Shown: positions 24,299-32,951 of the stretch, in pieces
How the letters are laid out: each line of letters opens with the position of its first letter
Position numbering within the stretch: position 1 is the stretch's first letter
Source of the DNA: CAYFHQ01 sp964342805
GTDB taxonomy: Bacteria > Bacillota > Clostridia > Peptostreptococcales > Acidaminobacteraceae
Direction of reading: 5' to 3'
Length of the DNA: 42,682 nucleotides
Assembly (NCBI GenBank): GCA_964342805.1
Contig: CAYFHQ010000023.1
Coordinates: forward strand, 1 to 42,682
Position numbers and translations under genes: made by a program
The notes under the pieces: generated by a model
Databases searched by the model: none
What the model was told of the DNA's origin: nothing
The model's input: the letters and a program-made list of their open reading frames with translations, nothing else

Positions 24299-24333
24299 AC
24301 ACAGACAAGTAAGTTCAATTCACACCGAATAAC

Positions 24334-25989
24334 CTATTTTGCAGGAATCATCAAAGTGTTGCCAGGGAAGATCATGTTTGGATTGTCTAGCTTGTTGTAT
24401 GTTGCTAGGTCTTGCCAAGTCACACCATACTTCTTCGCGATTCTCCAAAGCACGTCGTCTGCCATGATTGTGTATACTGGAGCATCATATGCTACAATAC
24501 GCATTTCAGTCTTAGCCGTGTCCATGCTCACCTTAGCCATGTAGTTGATTACAGCTTCATCAAGTGCAGCAAATTCGCCCTTAACAGCGTCATCACCAAA
24601 CATTGTGTAGCCGTCGCCGCCTGCAGCCATAAAGTCATTGGTTGCTACTTCATACATTTTGTCCATATCAAGCGCAACACCATTTACCATGATTTCTGTG
24701 ATCTTGTTGCCCACTTCCATGTTCGGGTCAAACTTGTATGTTAGACCTGCAACATGTGGGAATGCACCCTTGGCACCAGGATAAGAGTCAATACCATGCT
24801 CAATAGCTGCTTTGATATCAGAACCTTTTAGGTCTTTGGTAACGATAAAGTTACCGAAAGGTAGAACAGTGATTACATCACCCTTTGTAACTTCACCAGG
24901 CGTAATGGAAGCACGAATACCACCACCATTAGTAATGGCAATTTGAGCACCTGTTTCGTCTAGCATAGCGTCTGTGATGTAGTTACCTAGGTTTGTTTCA
25001 CCTGTACGAACCTGACCACGCTCACCGTCAAGGTTAATTGTAGCGTCACCAACTTTAACGCTTGTGATCACTTCGTTTGCTGCTTTTACTTCGTCAATTA
25101 CAGCCTGAACTGCTGGATCTGCAACAATATCAGCAGCAGCGTCTTTTGTTAGAAGCGAAGCCGTAATCGAGCTAACTTTCTTATCCGTTACTACCAGCTC
25201 AACAATACCCATGTTCTTGTCATATTCACCAGCTTGAACGATTGTTGTGCCATTCACAACCATACCTTTTTCAAGGTCAGTGTGGGAGTGGCCATCGATA
25301 ATCAGGTCAATACCGTCAACCTTTGTTGCGATATCTGTAGACTTAACAATTGTTTCTTCATCAATACCAATGTGTGCAAGGGCAATAATTACATCTGTTT
25401 GATCCTTGAGCATATCAACCATCTTTTGAGCAGTTGCTACTGGATCTGCAAATACAATACCCTTTACGTTGTTTGGATGTGTCTTGTAAGCAGTCTCTGG
25501 AGACGCAAGACCAAAGATACCAAACTTCACGCCACCAACTTCTTTAATGATGTACTCAGGTAGGAAAACTTCCTCACCCTTCATTACATTGGCACCCATG
25601 ATTGGGAAATTCGTCATTTCATTCAGTTCAAGAAGACGTTCTTGACCATAGTTGAAATCGTGGTTACCCGCTGCCATAGCGTCGTAGCCCATTTCATTCA
25701 TGCTCTTCACAACAGACTCACCTTTTACAAGGGTAGCAATTGTTTGACCATGGAATGTGTCACCAGCGTCAAGAAGTAGGAAGTTAGGATTTGCTGCACG
25801 AAGTTCTTTTACCTTCGTAGCCATTTTCGCAAAACCCATTCCAGCATATTTGCCCTCTTCGATTCTTGCGTGGGTATCATTCGTGTGTGCAATTGTTATC
25901 TTTACTTCATGTGCATCTGCTTGTACAAATGTTGTCATAGAGAAAAGCATGACTAGAACCAGTACAAGACTAAAAACTCTCTTCATCAT
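24334..25989 (-). CDS. Secreted 5'-nucleotidase/phosphoesterase with C-terminal LysM (paralogue)
   Basis: The same design as its neighbour with clearly different sequence: signal peptide (about 1-25), metallophosphatase domain (HTNDTHAR, DAGDTFHG, GNHDFNYG, GHSH), nucleotidase C-terminal domain with ITNGGGIR, and a LysM repeat (about 505-551, YTIMADDVLWRIAKKYG). The start is ATG at 25989 or the next codon; GGAG lies just upstream. Divergence between the two copies is high outside the motifs, so this is an old duplication that may have split substrate range. Product release outside the cell would supply nucleosides and phosphate. Confidence 0.95.
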   Translation of the reverse strand: MMKRVFSLVLVLVMLFSMTTFVQADAHEVKITIAHTNDTHARIEEGKYAGMGFAKMATKVKELRAANPNFLLLDAGDTFHGQTIATLVKGESVVKSMNEMGYDAMAAGNHDFNYGQERLLELNEMTNFPIMGANVMKGEEVFLPEYIIKEVGGVKFGIFGLASPETAYKTHPNNVKGIVFADPVATAQKMVDMLKDQTDVIIALAHIGIDEETIVKSTDIATKVDGIDLIIDGHSHTDLEKGMVVNGTTIVQAGEYDKNMGIVELVVTDKKVSSITASLLTKDAAADIVADPAVQAVIDEVKAANEVITSVKVGDATINLDGERGQVRTGETNLGNYITDAMLDETGAQIAITNGGGIRASITPGEVTKGDVITVLPFGNFIVTKDLKGSDIKAAIEHGIDSYPGAKGAFPHVAGLTYKFDPNMEVGNKITEIMVNGVALDMDKMYEVATNDFMAAGGDGYTMFGDDAVKGEFAALDEAVINYMAKVSMDTAKTEMRIVAYDAPVYTIMADDVLWRIAKKYGVTWQDLATYNKLDNPNMIFPGNTLMIPAK

Positions 25990-26205
25990 TTGTCGCTCCT
26001 TCGTACATAGAATTGAAATACCAGTCTGCTTACTTTCCTTCCATATACACCCTCCAAAATCCTCTATTATTTTTCAATGATTTTGATTGAATTGATACAA
26101 TATCGACCGATTCAATCTAGTATCGAAACATTAATTACCATTACGTTCATTATTGGAACTTAAAATGGAACAACACCCCTCTTGTCTTCACCTCTTCCTG
26201 CCCAT

Positions 26206-26237
26206 AAAAAAAGATGCGCCTCACCGGCACATCTTTT
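26206..26237 (-). terminator. Intrinsic terminator of the universal stress gene
   Basis: Stem AAGATG-GCC/GGC-CATCTT around TCAC, followed by TTTTTTTATG on the minus strand; 17 bases beyond the stop codon. Confidence 0.88.
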
Positions 26238-26253
26238 CAACCATTACTTTTTC

Positions 26254-26664
26254 TTATCCCACCGCTTGGGGTGTCGCTTCCAGCGGTACAATGACAAAGT
26301 CCACATCCTTTGATGTATGTTTCTGTAAACGATTGATCATGTTCTGCTGGGCTGTTGGTTCCTTGGACTCGCCCATGACAATGACATCAATAGAATTTTT
26401 TTCAGCAAATTTGCTCAACGTGTTCTCAATATCGGTCGCCTTTTGTACAGTCAAAAAAGCGCCATGATTCTTTGAAATATCAAACAAGTACTCCAAGGCG
26501 TCAGCCTCTTGTAGCTGTCCAAAATACTTCCAGTTCTCTTTTACCACGTGAATCACATGCAGTTCATCTGCGTCGCCACCCACGAGCGAAGCCCCTTTTG
26601 AAATCAAACGCTCACAGGACTTTTGCTGCGTCACGCAAACCATGACCCGCTTGTTCATTTCCAT
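26254..26664 (-). CDS. Universal stress protein (UspA-like, KdpD-Usp type)
   Basis: A 136-residue single Usp domain. The opening VMVCVTQQKSCERLI strongly resembles the Usp segment of KdpD sensor kinases. DVIVMGES matches the conserved fourth-strand region of the fold, but the usual GxxG(9)GS ATP-binding motif is not clear, so nucleotide binding is doubtful. The start is ATG at 26664 or 26658. It is a single-gene unit. A role in stress response is family-level inference only. Confidence 0.85.
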   Translation of the reverse strand: MEMNKRVMVCVTQQKSCERLISKGASLVGGDADELHVIHVVKENWKYFGQLQEADALEYLFDISKNHGAFLTVQKATDIENTLSKFAEKNSIDVIVMGESKEPTAQQNMINRLQKHTSKDVDFVIVPLEATPQAVG

Positions 26665-26789
26665 CGTGATCCCCTTTCAAATATGGACGTCATCCAATAC
26701 GGATTTCTGTCACTATAAAAACGTTTTCCTTTATTCACATCTTTACCCCGAATAAGACCATGCTATACTATAAATTGAGGAGGTACCCC

Positions 26790-27035
26790 ATGAATCGATA
26801 TACAAAAGTCATTACTCTATTCGGGTATTACTATACTAAAGAGTTCGAAAAAATCAAGCATCACAAGAACAAAATCCGCGAAGTCCGTGAAGAAACTGTT
26901 CGTAAGTTCTTCAAGGAAGGGTCCGCAGAAGTATTGGTTTACTTTGAAGAAACCGACAATGAAATGCTCCTGGACCACCTGAGTGATCCCGAGGATATTC
27001 GTAAATATCTCGGTAAAAAGTTCCTTGTGAAGTAA
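26790..27035 (+). CDS. Small hypothetical protein (81 aa)
   Basis: I do not recognise this gene. It encodes 81 residues, basic in the first half (an amphipathic helix rich in Lys, Glu and His, about 15-40) and acidic after that, with no membrane segment. ATG at 26790 is supported by GAGGAGG 6 bases upstream, and a TATACT -10 box lies at 26764-26769. Apart from the recombinase it is the only plus-strand gene in the window. A terminator about 155 bases downstream could serve it. The good ribosome binding site and promoter support a real gene. Confidence 0.75.
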   Translation: MNRYTKVITLFGYYYTKEFEKIKHHKNKIREVREETVRKFFKEGSAEVLVYFEETDNEMLLDHLSDPEDIRKYLGKKFLVK

Positions 27036-27189
27036 TGAACCCATAGTAAGTATACCAAGGAAATGTGAACGGAGTTTGAATGAAATCCCTTTGTTATGGA
27101 ACTGTAAACACTTTCAAACTTGGTCTTTTTCCATAAGAAGCCAGCTGTTTCAGCGATTAATTACAGCTGACATTCAAACAAAAACCATT

Positions 27190-27224
27190 AAAAATCCCCA
27201 GGCTCATGGAGTCTGGGGTTTTTA
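27190..27224. terminator. Bidirectional intrinsic terminator
   Basis: CCCCAG (27196-27201) pairs with CTGGGG (27213-27218), flanked by AAAAAT and TTTTT. It sits between the convergent small gene and the P-loop gene and can serve both. Confidence 0.88.
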
Positions 27225-27285
27225 CATTGTCAGCCTTGCCGACAAGTGCTTTCATTGTATTCTGGCCCCTTGCGGGCCCAAGGTC

Positions 27286-27699
27286 TTACTTGAGTATGTT
27301 GCCACTTAAGTCAGCAGGAATATTTTCTGGAGGACTACTCACTGTCATAACAAAATTCAAGTCGTATTGCTTCGATAGGGTTTCCATTTTTGCCACGTAT
27401 GGAGTCAAATCTTTCAGGTCAATATCAACAATCCGCAGTAGGCCGTCAATATAGATCTTTTGAATGTCATAGTCATTGGAGATTACGCCGCATAAGAAAC
27501 CATGGAACTCTTCCGGTGTTCTCACCGGGAACTCCTTCATGCACATGAAACGAAGGTCATGATTGAGGTCATACATGTGTCCCTTATCATCGTCAATAAA
27601 CACAACATGGCCATTGAGCGACTTCACGTCTTCATTGGCCATGCGAATTAACTGCTTTGTTTTTCCAGTACCTTTTTCTCCCGCGATGATTTTTACCAT
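27286..27699 (-). CDS. Small P-loop ATP-binding protein of unknown function
   Basis: A 137-residue protein with a Walker A motif GEKGTGKT at about residues 7-14 and a Walker B-like strand KIYIDGLLRI (about 85-94), after which the chain ends in a short strand FVMTVSS. It is too short for a full AAA or PilT ATPase and has no attached domain. I chose ATG at 27699, with GGAGGAG upstream. The 5' leader carries a 7-bp perfect inverted repeat that may be an operator or hairpin. Its role is unknown; ATP or GTP binding is likely from the motif. Confidence 0.8.
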   Translation of the reverse strand: MVKIIAGEKGTGKTKQLIRMANEDVKSLNGHVVFIDDDKGHMYDLNHDLRFMCMKEFPVRTPEEFHGFLCGVISNDYDIQKIYIDGLLRIVDIDLKDLTPYVAKMETLSKQYDLNFVMTVSSPPENIPADLSGNILK

Positions 27700-27729
27700 G
27701 AGCATCTCCTCCTTATTCAAAGCACCAAC

Positions 27730-27753
27730 TGTTCCGCCTAAATTGTCGGAACA
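27730..27753. promoter_or_regulatory. Inverted repeat in the leader of the P-loop gene
   Basis: Perfect arms TGTTCCG and CGGAACA around 10 bases, lying between the promoter and the ribosome binding site. It could be a repressor site just after the transcription start or an RNA hairpin. The half-site order (GTTC first) is opposite to a LexA box. Confidence 0.6.
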
Positions 27754-27759
27754 TTCTTG

Positions 27760-27789
27760 CTATTAAATAATATGTTCGACGGGGGACAA
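27760..27789 (-). promoter_or_regulatory. Probable promoter of the P-loop gene
   Basis: Minus-strand -35 TTGTCC (27789-27784), an 18-bp spacer and -10 TAATAG (27765-27760). Confidence 0.55.
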
Positions 27790-27841
27790 GGTTTTCCTTC
27801 AAAAACAATTATTTTTTTTCCTATAAAAACATTCGGATCGA

Positions 27842-28882
27842 CTAGGCCATGGGCTCCATTTCGTCTTGGTGCTTCTTACGAAGTTGTCCACAAGCGGCAT
27901 TGATGTCACTGCCCAATTCCCTGCGAACAGTAGCTTCAATCCCCATATCCTTGAGCTTTTTCTGGAAGGTGCGGATGGCCCCATCGGAGGAAGCGTCATA
28001 GCCTCTTTCCTTCACAGGATTAATAGGAATCAGGTTGACATGGCAAAGGAGGCCCTTAAGGAGGCGACCCAGTTTCTCAGCTTCTTGGACACCATCATTC
28101 TTGCCCTTAATGAGGGCATACTCAAAAGTTACCCGGCGGCCGGTTTGGTCTGTATAATAGCGACAAGCCTCAAGAAGGGCCTGAATATTGTACTTTTTAT
28201 TGACCGGCATGAGTTGGCTACGGGTCTGGTCGTCAGAGGCATGGAGACTAACGGCAAGGGTCAACTGTAACTTTTTGTCCGCCAAGGCTTTGATCTCAGG
28301 AATGAGGCCACAAGTGGACAAGGTAATGTGTCGCATGCTCACATGGAGGCCCTGGTCATGGTTGACAATCTCCAAGAACTTCAAGACTTCATCCAGGTTT
28401 TCAAGGGGTTCTCCACTACCCATCAGGACAATGTTGGACACCCGGTCACCCGCCCGCTGGCCCAGTAGATGAATTTGACCCATAAGTTCACCAGCCGTGA
28501 CATTACGGACCATGCCACCAATGGTTGAAGCACAGAAGGTACAACCCATACGACAACCCACCTGGGTGGAAATACACACACTGACGCCGTGCTTGTAACG
28601 CATGAGGACAGCCTCGATCATATGGCCATCTATCAGTTTTAAGAGTAATTTTTCCGTGCCGTCCTTGGAGGTCTGGACGTCCACAACCTCCATGTTGTCA
28701 ACCAAGGCCACACCACTGAGCTTTTCCCGTAGGGTCTTGGGGATATTGCCCATGGCGTCAAAGGAAGTGACCCCCTTATTCACCCAAGAAAACAACTGCT
28801 TGGCTCGAAACTTCTTTTCTCCCAGGGAGACAACCAGGTCTTCCACTTCATGGGGCAAGAGCCCCCTTAGATCTGTTTTCAT
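27842..28882 (-). CDS. rlmN: 23S rRNA/tRNA adenine-C2 methyltransferase RlmN
   Basis: A radical SAM enzyme that methylates C2 of an adenine in 23S rRNA (A2503 by E. coli numbering) and of A37 in some tRNAs. The cluster motif CTFCAS follows the QVGCRMGC region. The catalytic cysteine lies near the C-terminus in NAACGQLR, with the usual SLHASDD and INPVKERGY segments between. The length of 346 residues is normal. It is translationally coupled to the PHP gene: that stop and this start share one base (TAATG). Intact RlmN matters for susceptibility to some ribosome-targeting antibiotics. Confidence 0.97.
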   Translation of the reverse strand: MKTDLRGLLPHEVEDLVVSLGEKKFRAKQLFSWVNKGVTSFDAMGNIPKTLREKLSGVALVDNMEVVDVQTSKDGTEKLLLKLIDGHMIEAVLMRYKHGVSVCISTQVGCRMGCTFCASTIGGMVRNVTAGELMGQIHLLGQRAGDRVSNIVLMGSGEPLENLDEVLKFLEIVNHDQGLHVSMRHITLSTCGLIPEIKALADKKLQLTLAVSLHASDDQTRSQLMPVNKKYNIQALLEACRYYTDQTGRRVTFEYALIKGKNDGVQEAEKLGRLLKGLLCHVNLIPINPVKERGYDASSDGAIRTFQKKLKDMGIEATVRRELGSDINAACGQLRKKHQDEMEPMA

Positions 28883-29607
28883 TATAAGAACACCTCTCTG
28901 CCACGATTTCGAAGGTGGTCTACCAGTTTGTCCACAGAGGTATTCATGATCAGGTCGGTGGGCATTTCAATATCGTCAAAGACGTCAAGAACATCGTCAA
29001 ATCGACCCAGGTCATAGACCACGTGGGCGTCGCTTCCTGCGATCACCTTGGCTCCATACTCCATGGCTTTTTGGGCTATGGTCACACAATTGCCACGGCT
29101 TCCCCGCCGGCTACCACCAAAACTAGAGTTATTGATTTCTATCAAGACATCCTGCTCACAGGCCTTACGCACAAATGCGTCTATATCAATGGGAAAGGCA
29201 GGATTCCCTGGATGGGCAATCACGTCCACATAGGGATTTTCCATGGCCCGCAGGAGGGCATTGGTGTTTTGTTTTCTGCTTCCCGGTTCAATAACAACAT
29301 CATGGAGACTGGCAATGACAATATCCAGTCGCTTTAGGAATCTCTCTTCCAGGTCCAGGCCGCCATCAAAATCAATGATATTGGCTTCTACCCCTCGAAG
29401 GACACGAATGCCGTCCATATACTCGGGTAGGACCCTCTGGTTACCAATGTGGAACCTATGGGGACCCCCTGGCATGGCAGGTCCGTGGTCAGTCATGGCA
29501 ATCAACTCTAGGCCAATATGCTTGGCCATTTGGACATATTCAGCAAGGGTGCTGTAAGCATGGCCACTGGAAATGGTATGCACATGCGTATCTAGTACAA
29601 AGTTCAA
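28882..29607 (-). CDS. PHP-domain phosphoesterase, YcdX type
   Basis: A 241-residue metal-dependent phosphoesterase of the PHP superfamily. Metal ligands are visible as DTHVHT near the N-terminus, MTDHGP, VEANI, SLHD, AHPGN and SDAHV, matching the YcdX tri-metal site. Such enzymes hydrolyse small phosphate monoesters; the substrate is not known. It overlaps the rlmN start by one base and follows the dehydrogenase gene by 32 bp, so the three probably form an operon. Confidence 0.92.
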   Translation of the reverse strand: MNFVLDTHVHTISSGHAYSTLAEYVQMAKHIGLELIAMTDHGPAMPGGPHRFHIGNQRVLPEYMDGIRVLRGVEANIIDFDGGLDLEERFLKRLDIVIASLHDVVIEPGSRKQNTNALLRAMENPYVDVIAHPGNPAFPIDIDAFVRKACEQDVLIEINNSSFGGSRRGSRGNCVTIAQKAMEYGAKVIAGSDAHVVYDLGRFDDVLDVFDDIEMPTDLIMNTSVDKLVDHLRNRGREVFL

Positions 29608-29639
29608 TGGTTTCCTCCAACTCTTGTCTACCTTGGGGG

Positions 29640-30581
29640 CTAGTAGCCCCGCTTCAAATTCACTATATTACGTAAAGACTCGCCATGTTTGTAGCGGGTC
29701 ATATTGTCTTTTATCATGTCAAAACGTCGTAGGTTCTTCATTTCAGACACCCAGGAATTGTGGGCTGACAGGTATAGGGCCTCATGGGTCCAGAAGGGAT
29801 GGTCTTTGGGCAGAGGTTCCTGTTCAAAAACATCCAGGGCGACGCCTAAAAACTTATCACGTTCCAGGTAATCAATCAAGTCGGCTTCCACAAGATTGGC
29901 CCCCCGGGACACGTTGATCAAAATACTCTGGTCCTTCATGGCGGCCATGTGGCTCGCCTTAAAGAAGTGGTGGGTCTTGTCGGTGTGGGGCAAGGTAATC
30001 ACGACCACGTCCAAATGGGGCAAGTGGTCCATGAGCTGGTCAATGGCATAGCAGGAATCAAAGAAGGTCGTGTCGTGGCCTGACGTATTAAAGCCAATGA
30101 CAGTTGCCTCAAAGCCCTGAAGCCGCTGAGCCGCTTCCCTGGCAATGGTGCCCGTCCCCAGGAAGCCCACCCGCTTGTTGACTAACTCCATAATGGAGGA
30201 GTCCATGGCCCAATGACTTCCTTGCTGGTTTTTGTACATGACCTTCCGCTTTTTCAGGATTTCAAGGATGTTCATGACAATCCACTCCCCCATGGGCTTG
30301 GAATAGCCCCCCTGGTTGTTGGTCACCATGATACCTTGATCTAGTACAGCCTCCAGGGGCAACTGGTCAAAGCCAATACTTGAAAGTTGGATCCATTTCA
30401 ACTTTTTCATCTGGCGAATGTCCAGCCTTTGAAAGGGGTTATAACAAACGAGAATTTCAGCATCATTGACCAAGTCCGTGTTTGCAATTTCTGACTCGTG
30501 GACAAGGGATACCTCATAACCCAGGTTCGCAATTTGGTCCATGAGGCCAGCTCCGTAATCATAGGTAAATATCGCTTTCAT
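29640..30581 (-). CDS. D-isomer-specific 2-hydroxyacid dehydrogenase
   Basis: An NAD(P)-dependent oxidoreductase of 313 residues from ATG at 30581, which has GGAG upstream. The Rossmann motif GFLGTGTIAREAA lies at about 137-149. The catalytic Arg is in NVSRGA, the Glu in DVFEQEPLP and the His in SAHNSW. The C-terminal cap is typical of the family. The specific acid (glyoxylate, phosphoglycerate or other) cannot be told; the size and motifs are closer to GhrA/YoaD-type enzymes than to SerA, which has extra domains. Confidence 0.92.
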   Translation of the reverse strand: MKAIFTYDYGAGLMDQIANLGYEVSLVHESEIANTDLVNDAEILVCYNPFQRLDIRQMKKLKWIQLSSIGFDQLPLEAVLDQGIMVTNNQGGYSKPMGEWIVMNILEILKKRKVMYKNQQGSHWAMDSSIMELVNKRVGFLGTGTIAREAAQRLQGFEATVIGFNTSGHDTTFFDSCYAIDQLMDHLPHLDVVVITLPHTDKTHHFFKASHMAAMKDQSILINVSRGANLVEADLIDYLERDKFLGVALDVFEQEPLPKDHPFWTHEALYLSAHNSWVSEMKNLRRFDMIKDNMTRYKHGESLRNIVNLKRGY

Positions 30582-30633
30582 CTTCACTCCTTCAGCCAGG
30601 GGTAAGTGCGCCATAGGCCCGCACACAAAGAAA

Positions 30634-30659
30634 GAGACAATGGAAGCCTCCATTGTCTC
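30634..30659 (-). terminator. Intrinsic terminator of the PilZ gene
   Basis: A perfect 11-bp stem GAGACAATGGA/TCCATTGTCTC with a 4-base loop, followed on the minus strand by TTTCTTTG; 12 bases beyond the stop. Confidence 0.85.
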
Positions 30660-30671
30660 GTGTTCGTCTGC

Positions 30672-31034
30672 TTATTCGACTTCGTCGTGCTCGTGTTCAT
30701 GCTCGTAATCGTCCACTTGACCACTGAGAATGTCGGCTAGGCCAACGAACTCACAGCCGAAGTGGTAACCGCCGTCATCGTCGTCTACTTTTCGAATGAT
30801 CTTCAATACAGAATAAAACTTCTTCTCTTGATCAATTTCGATCCGTGCGTTGAAGTAGAAGCCTAGAGGCAGGTCAGCTGAACTGTTAAAGCCAACACCG
30901 GACTTGGAGATATCGGTTACAACGATCCCCTGATTGATGTCTTCTAAAATCACGTGGTCCTGCTTGTACAAGGACTCGATCTTCAATTGAATATCCACTG
31001 GTAATCGTCTGTTTCTTCTACGCTCTTTCACCAT
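30672..31034 (-). CDS. PilZ-domain c-di-GMP receptor
   Basis: A 120-residue single PilZ domain. The two c-di-GMP contact motifs are present: an N-terminal arginine cluster (KERRRNRR) and DISKSGVGF (D-x-S-x-x-G) about 38 residues later. The C-terminus is a short Glu/His/Asp-rich tail. ATG at 31034 has GGGG 5 bases upstream. It lies about 55 bp after the HD-GYP gene and ends with its own terminator, so the c-di-GMP receptor and the likely degrading enzyme are probably cotranscribed. Confidence 0.9.
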   Translation of the reverse strand: MVKERRRNRRLPVDIQLKIESLYKQDHVILEDINQGIVVTDISKSGVGFNSSADLPLGFYFNARIEIDQEKKFYSVLKIIRKVDDDDGGYHFGCEFVGLADILSGQVDDYEHEHEHDEVE

Positions 31035-31090
31035 GTACACCCCTTACTAGTCACATTCTAATGGTATTATATCACAGTTCGCCGGCTGAC

Positions 31091-32677
31091 TTAGTCAGGA
31101 TATTTCATACGAATGGCGATCATTTCGTCTAGAAGTTCAAAGAAAACGTCAACAACCTTGGGATCAAACATTGTTCCGCTGTTATCTTTGAAGTACTTGT
31201 GGACTTCTTCCTCCGGCCAAGCGTCTTTATAGACACGCTTATGGCTGAGGGCGTCATAGACGTCACACACAGAAGTTATACGGCTAAAGAGGTGGATTTC
31301 TTCTCCCTTTAGCTGGTAGGGATACCCCTTGCCGTCCCAACGCTCGTGGTGTTGAAGGGCAATGGTGGCTGCCGTCTTCATAATCCGGCGGTTGGATTGC
31401 TTCAATACCTCATACCCGATTTCCGTGTGGGTCTTGATGATATCAAATTCTTCCGGTGTCAGTTTACCAGGCTTGTTAAGGATCAAATCCGGTATACCGA
31501 TTTTTCCAATATCGTGCATGGGTGAGGCCAGTCGTAAGATATTGGCCTCTTCTGGGGTAACCCCCAGAGCTATGGCCATCTTGCGGCTATACTCCGCCAC
31601 ACGGCGTACGTGGTTGGCGGTTTCTTTCGACCGGGTTTCTACGATTTCACCCAGGGTGAAGATAACTTCCTTTTGGGTGTCTACGATCTCATTGTTCAGA
31701 TAAATATTATCAATGGCCACGGCAATATTAGAGGAGAAGATCTTCAGTAGATCTTGTTCAAATATGTTCAGTTGGCCAGGTGCATCAATAAAAAAGATAT
31801 GTTCTGTGTCATTGAAGGATTTAAAGTGGCCAATGTAGCGGTTGCCGTCCACAATGGTTCCTTCCACATTCAGAATATTTTCAATGTCGTTGATCACATG
31901 GGGTGAGGCGACATCCTTTAACAAGTGTCCTTCATTAAAGTCATAACGACCTGTGCCTGCCAACATGATCATTTCTCCGCCACGGATGGTTGTGGCAAAG
32001 CCGTCCAGGGGCTCACCCATGGACCCTTCAGAATGGAGGATAATCCGAGACAGCTGGCCAAGGGCATTCTTTGAGAAGGTATTGAGGGACTGCATTTCAA
32101 ACAGGCCTCTTGAGGACTCAATGATACGCTCTAAGCCCTTGCGGTTGGTGTCAATGGTCCGCATGCCTTCAAAGGCTCTCAAGGAGGCAATTACGGCTGT
32201 ATATAGCTTTTGAACCGTCAGTTCGGTCTTGGATTTGTAGTCGTTGATATCATAATTTCGAATAACGTCTTCTTCAGGTGCTTGACCTGGTTGACCCGTT
32301 CTTAGGATAATTCTCACAAATGGATTGCGCAATTCTTCACGGATTTGCTTTACGACCTGCAATCCTGAATTCTCGTTTTCCATTACAACATCGAGAAGAA
32401 TAATGGCTACATCAGGCTGCTGACGCATGATTTCAACGGTTTCACTACCGGAATACGCACTGATGAGTTCCACGGGACGACCGTCGAACTCAAACTTTTT
32501 CATGACCATTCTCGTCATGGCGTGAACTTCTTCTTCGTCGTCTGCTATGATAATCTTCCAAGGCTTCACGGGTTCATCAGTACTATCATGGGCGCTATCG
32601 TCGGCAAATAAAATTGCATCATCGTGATCCATATCCAGTTGTTCAGTAATTAGATTGTCATTGTTCATGAGCGTCAT
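31091..32677 (-). CDS. Response regulator with DUF3369 and HD-GYP domains
   Basis: A likely c-di-GMP phosphodiesterase of 528 residues. The order is a short acidic N-terminus, a receiver domain (about 40-165) with IIADDEEE and phospho-acceptor Asp in ILLDVVM, a DUF3369 middle domain (about 185-330), and an HD-GYP domain (about 335-515). The latter has the metal-binding HDIGKIGIPD and the later QHHERWDGKGYP. I chose ATG at 32677, preceded by AGGAGGAG. A PilZ receptor gene follows in the same direction. The partner kinase is not in the window. Confidence 0.94.
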   Translation of the reverse strand: MTLMNNDNLITEQLDMDHDDAILFADDSAHDSTDEPVKPWKIIIADDEEEVHAMTRMVMKKFEFDGRPVELISAYSGSETVEIMRQQPDVAIILLDVVMENENSGLQVVKQIREELRNPFVRIILRTGQPGQAPEEDVIRNYDINDYKSKTELTVQKLYTAVIASLRAFEGMRTIDTNRKGLERIIESSRGLFEMQSLNTFSKNALGQLSRIILHSEGSMGEPLDGFATTIRGGEMIMLAGTGRYDFNEGHLLKDVASPHVINDIENILNVEGTIVDGNRYIGHFKSFNDTEHIFFIDAPGQLNIFEQDLLKIFSSNIAVAIDNIYLNNEIVDTQKEVIFTLGEIVETRSKETANHVRRVAEYSRKMAIALGVTPEEANILRLASPMHDIGKIGIPDLILNKPGKLTPEEFDIIKTHTEIGYEVLKQSNRRIMKTAATIALQHHERWDGKGYPYQLKGEEIHLFSRITSVCDVYDALSHKRVYKDAWPEEEVHKYFKDNSGTMFDPKVVDVFFELLDEMIAIRMKYPD

Positions 32678-32844
32678 AGCTCCTCCTAGCAACTCGATAG
32701 TTTCACATCATTCATACCCTATCGGTTTGGACATTATGCAAAAACAACTGATAAGGAATAGGACCTTTCCTATAATTCTATACCGAAAAAGGACTATCCT
32801 TTTTCATTTTATTGTTTTATGGTCGAAATGTAAAAGGATTGCAT

Positions 32845-32880
32845 AAAAAAAGTGAGTTCTTTTTGAAAACTCACTTTTCT
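32845..32880 (-). terminator. Intrinsic terminator of the pyruvate carboxylase gene
   Basis: AAGTGAGTT (32850-32858) pairs with AACTCACTT (32868-32876); TTTTTTT follows on the minus strand. Confidence 0.9.
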
Positions 32881-32951
32881 CATCTCTAATTTGCTGGTGT
32901 TTACCTATGGATAAGCATTTGAAAGTCGGAACAGCTGCTTTCCCTAACCAC

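Noticed and set aside
27730..27753. LexA (SOS) box
   Set aside because: The half-sites are in the reverse order (GTTC...GAAC) with a 10-base gap; a Firmicute LexA box is GAAC-N4-GTTC.
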